Of a stretch of 64,000 nt of DNA, positions 60,636 through 64,000 are shown in pieces. Position numbers and translations under genes: made by a program. Below the pieces are notes generated by a model that saw only the letters and a list, made by a program, of their open reading frames with translations, was not told where the DNA came from and ran no database searches. Source of the DNA: Deltaproteobacteria bacterium (GTDB lineage: Bacteria; Myxococcota_A; Polyangia; Polyangiales; Polyangiaceae); contig JACRCQ010000054.1 in assembly GCA_016218915.1 (NCBI GenBank), forward strand, positions 186,001 through 250,000. Direction: 5' to 3'. Every line of letters begins with the position of its first letter. Within the stretch, counting starts at the first letter, position 1.

Positions 60636-61565
60636 CTACTCGTGCGTCGACCTGTGCTTGCCAGTGGGCTCCAGGTGCACGATCACGTCGGCGTTTCGCA
60701 CGCTCACCTTGACCGCCTCCTCGATCTGGTCAGCCACCGTGTGCGACTCCTTGACCGTCAGATCGCTCCGAACGTGCGCCACCACGTCGACGAAGGTGCG
60801 ATCGCCCGAGATCCGCGCTCGCACACGGAGCGGCTCGTGCACCTCGTTGACCGCACGCACAGCGGTGGCAAGCTGCGCGCCCAGCTCCGGCGACACCTCA
60901 TCGGTCAATACCTGCACCGTTCGCAGCCCCAGACGCCAGCTGAGCGCGATGGTCAGGATCGCGATCGCAATGGCCGCCACCGCGTCCGCGCGCGACAGCC
61001 ACGCAAGCCCCAGCTTCGGCGCACCCCACACCAACGCCACGCCGAGAAGCGCGGTTGCGGAGCTCAGGATGTCGGTCGAGAAGTGGAGCGCATCGGCTTC
61101 CAGGGCCTGGCTGTGGTGCTCTTTCGCCGCTCTGGACAAGGCTCGCGAGCGCGACCAGTCGACTCCCATCGACACCATCAGCACAGCCACGGCCACAATC
61201 GGGTTGCTCAGGTGCACCGGCTCGCCCAGCAGGCGCTTGATCGCTTCGTACAGGATCCACACGCACGTGATCACCAGCAGCAGCGTCTCGCCCAGCGCTG
61301 ACAGGTTCTCCATGCGGTGGTGGCCGTAGGGGTGGTTGGCATCCGACGGCTTGTCGGAGATCCTCACAGCCCACAGGGTCATTGCAGCAGCGGCGAAATC
61401 GAGACCGGAGTGGGCGGCCTCGGCCAGCACTGCGATGGATCCGGACGCAATTCCGACTCCGACCTTCAAACCGGTGAGCGCAAGGCTCGCGAGCATGGAA
61501 TTGAGCGCGACCTTGCGCTTGTCTGTGCGCGCCTCGTCGACCGCTCGCGGAGTCGGGTCAGCCAT
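60636..61565 (-). CDS. Cation diffusion facilitator (CDF) transporter
   Basis: 309 residues with six membrane helices and a cytoplasmic domain. Helix 2 has AEAAHSGLDFAAAAM and helix 5 has EADALHFSTDILSS, both HxxxD, as in Zn/Fe/Mn antiporters. The C-terminal domain (about 215-300) is the usual CDF fold, with FVDVVAHVRSDLTVKESHTV and ADVIVHLEPTG. It should export a divalent metal using proton exchange. The start at 61565 follows the upstream lipoprotein stop by 2 bases, and bioA follows after 9 bases, so the three may be one transcript. Confidence 0.93.
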   Translation of the reverse strand: MADPTPRAVDEARTDKRKVALNSMLASLALTGLKVGVGIASGSIAVLAEAAHSGLDFAAAAMTLWAVRISDKPSDANHPYGHHRMENLSALGETLLLVITCVWILYEAIKRLLGEPVHLSNPIVAVAVLMVSMGVDWSRSRALSRAAKEHHSQALEADALHFSTDILSSATALLGVALVWGAPKLGLAWLSRADAVAAIAIAILTIALSWRLGLRTVQVLTDEVSPELGAQLATAVRAVNEVHEPLRVRARISGDRTFVDVVAHVRSDLTVKESHTVADQIEEAVKVSVRNADVIVHLEPTGKHRSTHE

Positions 61566-61567
61566 GG

Positions 61568-62146
61568 CTACGGGCAGATGAACGGTGTCGAGATCAGCGC
61601 GGCCCCTACGAGCTGGAAGGGTGAGGTCCCCTCGCATGTCGGAGCCGCTGGATCGATTTTCGCACCATTGAGCACTCTCGGGTCGGCTGTGTCAGGCGTG
61701 CCGCCGATGACCCCGGTCGATGCTGCAAGCTTGACGACGTACTTGCCGGCAGTGGCAGGCCACGGCTCGGCGCAGCTGCACGAGGCTGCATCTTCGCAGG
61801 CCCGCAGCAGGTAATGCGATGCATCCCACACGACCTTCAGCTCTTCGCCCGGTCCGATGCGCAGTACCTTCTGTTCAGGCGTGGGACAGGCGAGGCATGC
61901 GCACGTGTCCTTGCACAGGGGAGCGCAGCCAGGGTCGATACGGATCTGCGCGTTATCGCGCAGGAGCTGCAGGGGCGGTCTCGGATACGACCAGTCCACG
62001 AAGACCGGAGCGCTGGTCGCGTTATGGAAGACGAACGTAATGGGATCGACGGGCTTGATTCCGACGGCAGGCTTGCCAGCCATTTGGCCGGAGTCTCCGC
62101 AGGCGAGCTGGGCAGCGACAATCGTGCCCAAGGAAAGCCAGCGCAT
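61568..62146 (-). CDS. Small Cys-rich lipoprotein, function unknown
   Basis: 192 residues from ATG 62146, supported by a GGAGG site 6 bases before. The signal ends near AQLAC. The domain has an immunoglobulin-like look (FVFHNATSAPVFVDWSYP, GPGEELKVVWDASHYLL) with several cysteine pairs (PLCKDTCACLAC, CEDAASCSC). No family is assigned. It is directly upstream of the metal exporter, which hints at a metal-related role, but that is position-based inference only. Confidence 0.65.
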   Translation of the reverse strand: MRWLSLGTIVAAQLACGDSGQMAGKPAVGIKPVDPITFVFHNATSAPVFVDWSYPRPPLQLLRDNAQIRIDPGCAPLCKDTCACLACPTPEQKVLRIGPGEELKVVWDASHYLLRACEDAASCSCAEPWPATAGKYVVKLAASTGVIGGTPDTADPRVLNGAKIDPAAPTCEGTSPFQLVGAALISTPFICP

Positions 62147-62412
62147 GGGCTTCCTCCATGTCCGCGTCTTAATCCGTCCTGGGGAGCGTCCGTACATGGT
62201 TGGGTACTATGCGGCGCGTCGTCAGTTGGAGCCCCGCGTGGAAGAATCGTAGCGCGAGATCTCCCCGCTCGGCATCCGACAAAAAAGATCGAAATCGAAG
62301 TCCCCGGGGCTGGCGCCCGCCTCGCCTCTGGCGGATACTCCGAAGTCAGGGGGAGACCGAAGCTGGAGCGTAGGGCAACGCTCGGCGACGGCGACGCATG
62401 GGGAGGAAGATC

Positions 62413-62712
62413 ATGCCCGACATACCGAATAGGATCCGTCGTGGTCCCGTCACGCTCGTCGTGTCGAGAGATGAAGTTGGGGGCCCCAACCTTCTGTCCT
62501 GGACATTTGCCAACGAGGAAGGCGCCATGCTCGTGGCGAGGGCGTTCCGGAAGGACGAACGCTGGCTGCTCATTCGCGGGATCTACTCCAACGTCACCCA
62601 GGCGATCGAGGCAGCGCGCGACGGCGCCCTGGTCGTCAACCAGAACCGGCCCTCTGGCCTGCTGCGTAGATGCGACGTTCCCAGGGACGACAAAGAGCGG
62701 TCGTCGGCCTAG
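62413..62712 (+). CDS. Short soluble protein, function unknown
   Basis: 99 residues from ATG 62413, preceded by GGAGGA 5 bases upstream. It shows a compact alpha/beta pattern with FANEEGAMLVARAFRKDERW, LLIRGIYSNVTQAIEAARDG and ending in basic residues. No known domain. It is the only gene on the plus strand in this stretch, converging on the Lgt-family gene 12 bases later. The 260 bases before it hold no gene, only a run of six A residues near 62281. Confidence 0.6.
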   Translation: MPDIPNRIRRGPVTLVVSRDEVGGPNLLSWTFANEEGAMLVARAFRKDERWLLIRGIYSNVTQAIEAARDGALVVNQNRPSGLLRRCDVPRDDKERSSA

Positions 62713-62724
62713 CCATCCACAGCT

Positions 62725-63654
62725 TCACGGCGCATTGGACACGATCGGGCGCGGCTTCTTGTTCTTGGAGAACACCGCCGGGTCCACCCCCTCGAGCGCG
62801 TCTCTGAACGGATCGTTGCCAGCTTCCCCAGACGCGCAGGCCCGGTACAGCAGGTAGAACGCTCCGGCAGCCATGGCAAAGCACGCCCACTGCGCAGGGG
62901 TCAGCATCGCGTAGCGTGGATCGGCCTCGGCCCGCCCCGCTTCTGCTGGGCTGATTCGCAGGAAGTCCAAGGCGAACCGTACCGGCGCATAGACGAGCAT
63001 CGTCCATCCCAGAAAGAAGCCCGCAGGCCGCGTCTTGCGCGCAAGCGGCAGCGCCACGACCATGACGATCACCGCGAACAGCATCTCGTAGAGCCCAAGG
63101 TCGAAGCGCCCGCCACTGCCGTCCGGGTACTGCACTGCAAACCACAGCTGCGACGGCATCCCCGGATGATCATGCACGATGCTGCATCCCATCCGTCCGA
63201 ACGTCCAGCCGACAGGAAACGCTGCTCCCATGATCTCGGCAAAGGGCAGGATGCGCTTGATCCGGAACTTGTACTTGAACGCAAAGACGCCGAGCACCGC
63301 ACCCGCGAACCCGCCGAAGCTCGAGAGCCCTGCCCAGATCTTCACCAACGACAGCGGATCCGCCAGCACCTGCTCCGGATGGTAGAAGATCTCGTCGAGC
63401 ACGTGCCCGCCCACGAATCCCCACACGCATACCCAGAACATGAACTTCGAAAACGCCTCGGCGTTCATCTCCCAGCGCCGTGCGTACCGCATCGACAGCG
63501 CTGCGCCGAGGTACACGCCGAGCGCCACCAGAGTGCCGAAGGGCTTGATCGACCAGGGTCCGATGTCAATCGCATGCCCGACTAGGTGCAGTGTGTGTTT
63601 GCCGAGCAGCGGAAGCTCAGGCAGGGTCAGGTACGGAATCAGTGGACCGGGCAC
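62725..63654 (-). CDS. Prolipoprotein diacylglyceryl transferase (Lgt) family, variant
   Basis: About 309 residues and seven membrane helices. The family outline is clear: an opening IPYLTLPELPLL stretch, HAIDIGPWSIKPFGTLVALG, VGGHVLDEIFYHPEQV, GRMGCSIVHDHPGMPSQLW and RFALDFLRI. Lgt adds diacylglycerol to the lipobox Cys of lipoproteins. Here the usual HGG reads FGG (LSSFGGFAGAVLG) and the GRxGNFxNxE box reads GRMGCSIVHDH, so two conserved positions differ. Start GTG 63654 has AAGAGG 7 bases before; GTG 63687 is the longer choice. It may be a specialised paralogue. Confidence 0.82.
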   Translation of the reverse strand: MPGPLIPYLTLPELPLLGKHTLHLVGHAIDIGPWSIKPFGTLVALGVYLGAALSMRYARRWEMNAEAFSKFMFWVCVWGFVGGHVLDEIFYHPEQVLADPLSLVKIWAGLSSFGGFAGAVLGVFAFKYKFRIKRILPFAEIMGAAFPVGWTFGRMGCSIVHDHPGMPSQLWFAVQYPDGSGGRFDLGLYEMLFAVIVMVVALPLARKTRPAGFFLGWTMLVYAPVRFALDFLRISPAEAGRAEADPRYAMLTPAQWACFAMAAGAFYLLYRACASGEAGNDPFRDALEGVDPAVFSKNKKPRPIVSNAP

Positions 63655-63801
63655 GGGCAGACCTCTTGAGCGGTTCGACGCGTGCACGTGCTAGCACGAC
63701 CACAGGCCAGTGGCTCATGAATCCATCGCCGCTTCCGACCGCCTCGGCCTGGACCCGCCAGGGCTTGCAACGGCCGTACGTTCGAGCAAACTGATACTGC
63801 A

Positions 63802-64000
63802 TTGACGCTCCGAACCTCGACCGTCTGCCTGCTCGTGTGCGCTTGCGCGTCGCTGGGATGCTCCCACACACCCAAGCAGCCTCCAGGCGTGCCGCCGTCG
63901 CCCAAGACGATCACCCGCGAGGAGCCAGGCGGCGATGCGTACGACCCGCAACAGGCAGCCCTCGCACGCCTCGTCCGGCAGCAATGGGGCTGGCGCAACG
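63802..64000 (+). CDS. Lipoprotein, 3' end cut by window edge
   Basis: 66 codons are visible. The N-terminus is a signal ending near SLGC with many small residues, then CSHTPKQPPGVPPSPKT and a charged region. The only start I can find is TTG 63802 because the frame upstream lacks ATG or GTG. No ribosome site is clear, so the start is uncertain. It is divergent from the Lgt-family gene across about 145 bases. Nothing can be said about function. Confidence 0.5.
   Translation, partial: MTLRTSTVCLLVCACASLGCSHTPKQPPGVPPSPKTITREEPGGDAYDPQQAALARLVRQQWGWRN

Overview
The window looks like a chromosomal segment of a high-GC myxobacterium-like organism (Myxococcota, probably Polyangia). I infer this from gene content and have not compared it with any database. 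The signs are three Hanks-type Ser/Thr kinases plus an FHA protein, two proteins with a MYXO-CTERM-style tail (Gly-Cys-Gly-Cys, a hydrophobic helix, then Arg-rich), many lipoproteins with Gly/Ser/Asp-rich linkers, MopE-type DNDCDG repeats, and strong G/C in third codon positions. I saw no tRNA, rRNA, transposase, phage gene or CRISPR array. This appears to be ordinary chromosome rather than a mobile island.

Layout. 1-3770: a minus-strand operon of three membrane proteins, an OmpR-type response regulator and a sensor histidine kinase cut by the window edge. 3850-9606: a stack of short tandem repeats, an SMI1/KNR4 protein, an acidic protein behind a GTTGCGCA box array, a PA14/MopE lipoprotein, a MYXO-CTERM beta-propeller and a CAP-domain lipoprotein. 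9627-14469: a complete Gld-type ABC module (ATPase, permease, GldG-like, DUF4340). 14944-20661: a lipoprotein plus barrel pair, a MYXO-CTERM putative glycoside hydrolase, a DUF2914-like protein and a GYF_2 membrane protein. 20883-23205: a pentameric ligand-gated ion channel homologue downstream of an isolated fliO-fliP pair. 23433-29592: a secreted lipoprotein, a small barrel, two long hairpins, PriA, a kinase and a DUF3634-like protein.

29685-38887: a repeat-rich TPR membrane protein, rubrerythrin, a GNAT-like protein, a lipoprotein, an FHA/linker/kinase cassette and an Lnb-like (DUF4105) membrane protein. 38817-41749: mrdA-rodA (PBP2 and RodA), with an unusual third active-site motif in PBP2. 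42063-50933: a VWA lipoprotein, an esterase-like hydrolase, a Cys-rich anchored protein, a zinc-ribbon rhomboid protease, a zf-TFIIB protein, a second lipoprotein/barrel pair, an iron-type alcohol dehydrogenase and an SCP2-like protein. 51168-56715: a HEAT protein, a PQQ-like propeller, a kinase with two GYF_2 modules and a Pro-rich outer-membrane protein. 56733-64000: a lipoprotein behind palindromic GTGGCGG boxes, an alpha/beta hydrolase, BioA, a CDF metal transporter, small proteins, an Lgt-family protein and a truncated lipoprotein gene.

Common themes are cell-envelope construction (Lgt family, Lnb-like, PBP2/RodA, many lipoproteins and barrels) and phosphosignalling (a two-component system, three kinases, FHA). 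The most notable items are the ligand-gated channel next to the orphan fliO-fliP pair, the altered PBP2 motif, the kinase-GYF_2 fusion, and several intergenic palindrome or hairpin clusters. Start sites were chosen from visible Shine-Dalgarno sequences where possible. Family assignments rest on motif reading only.
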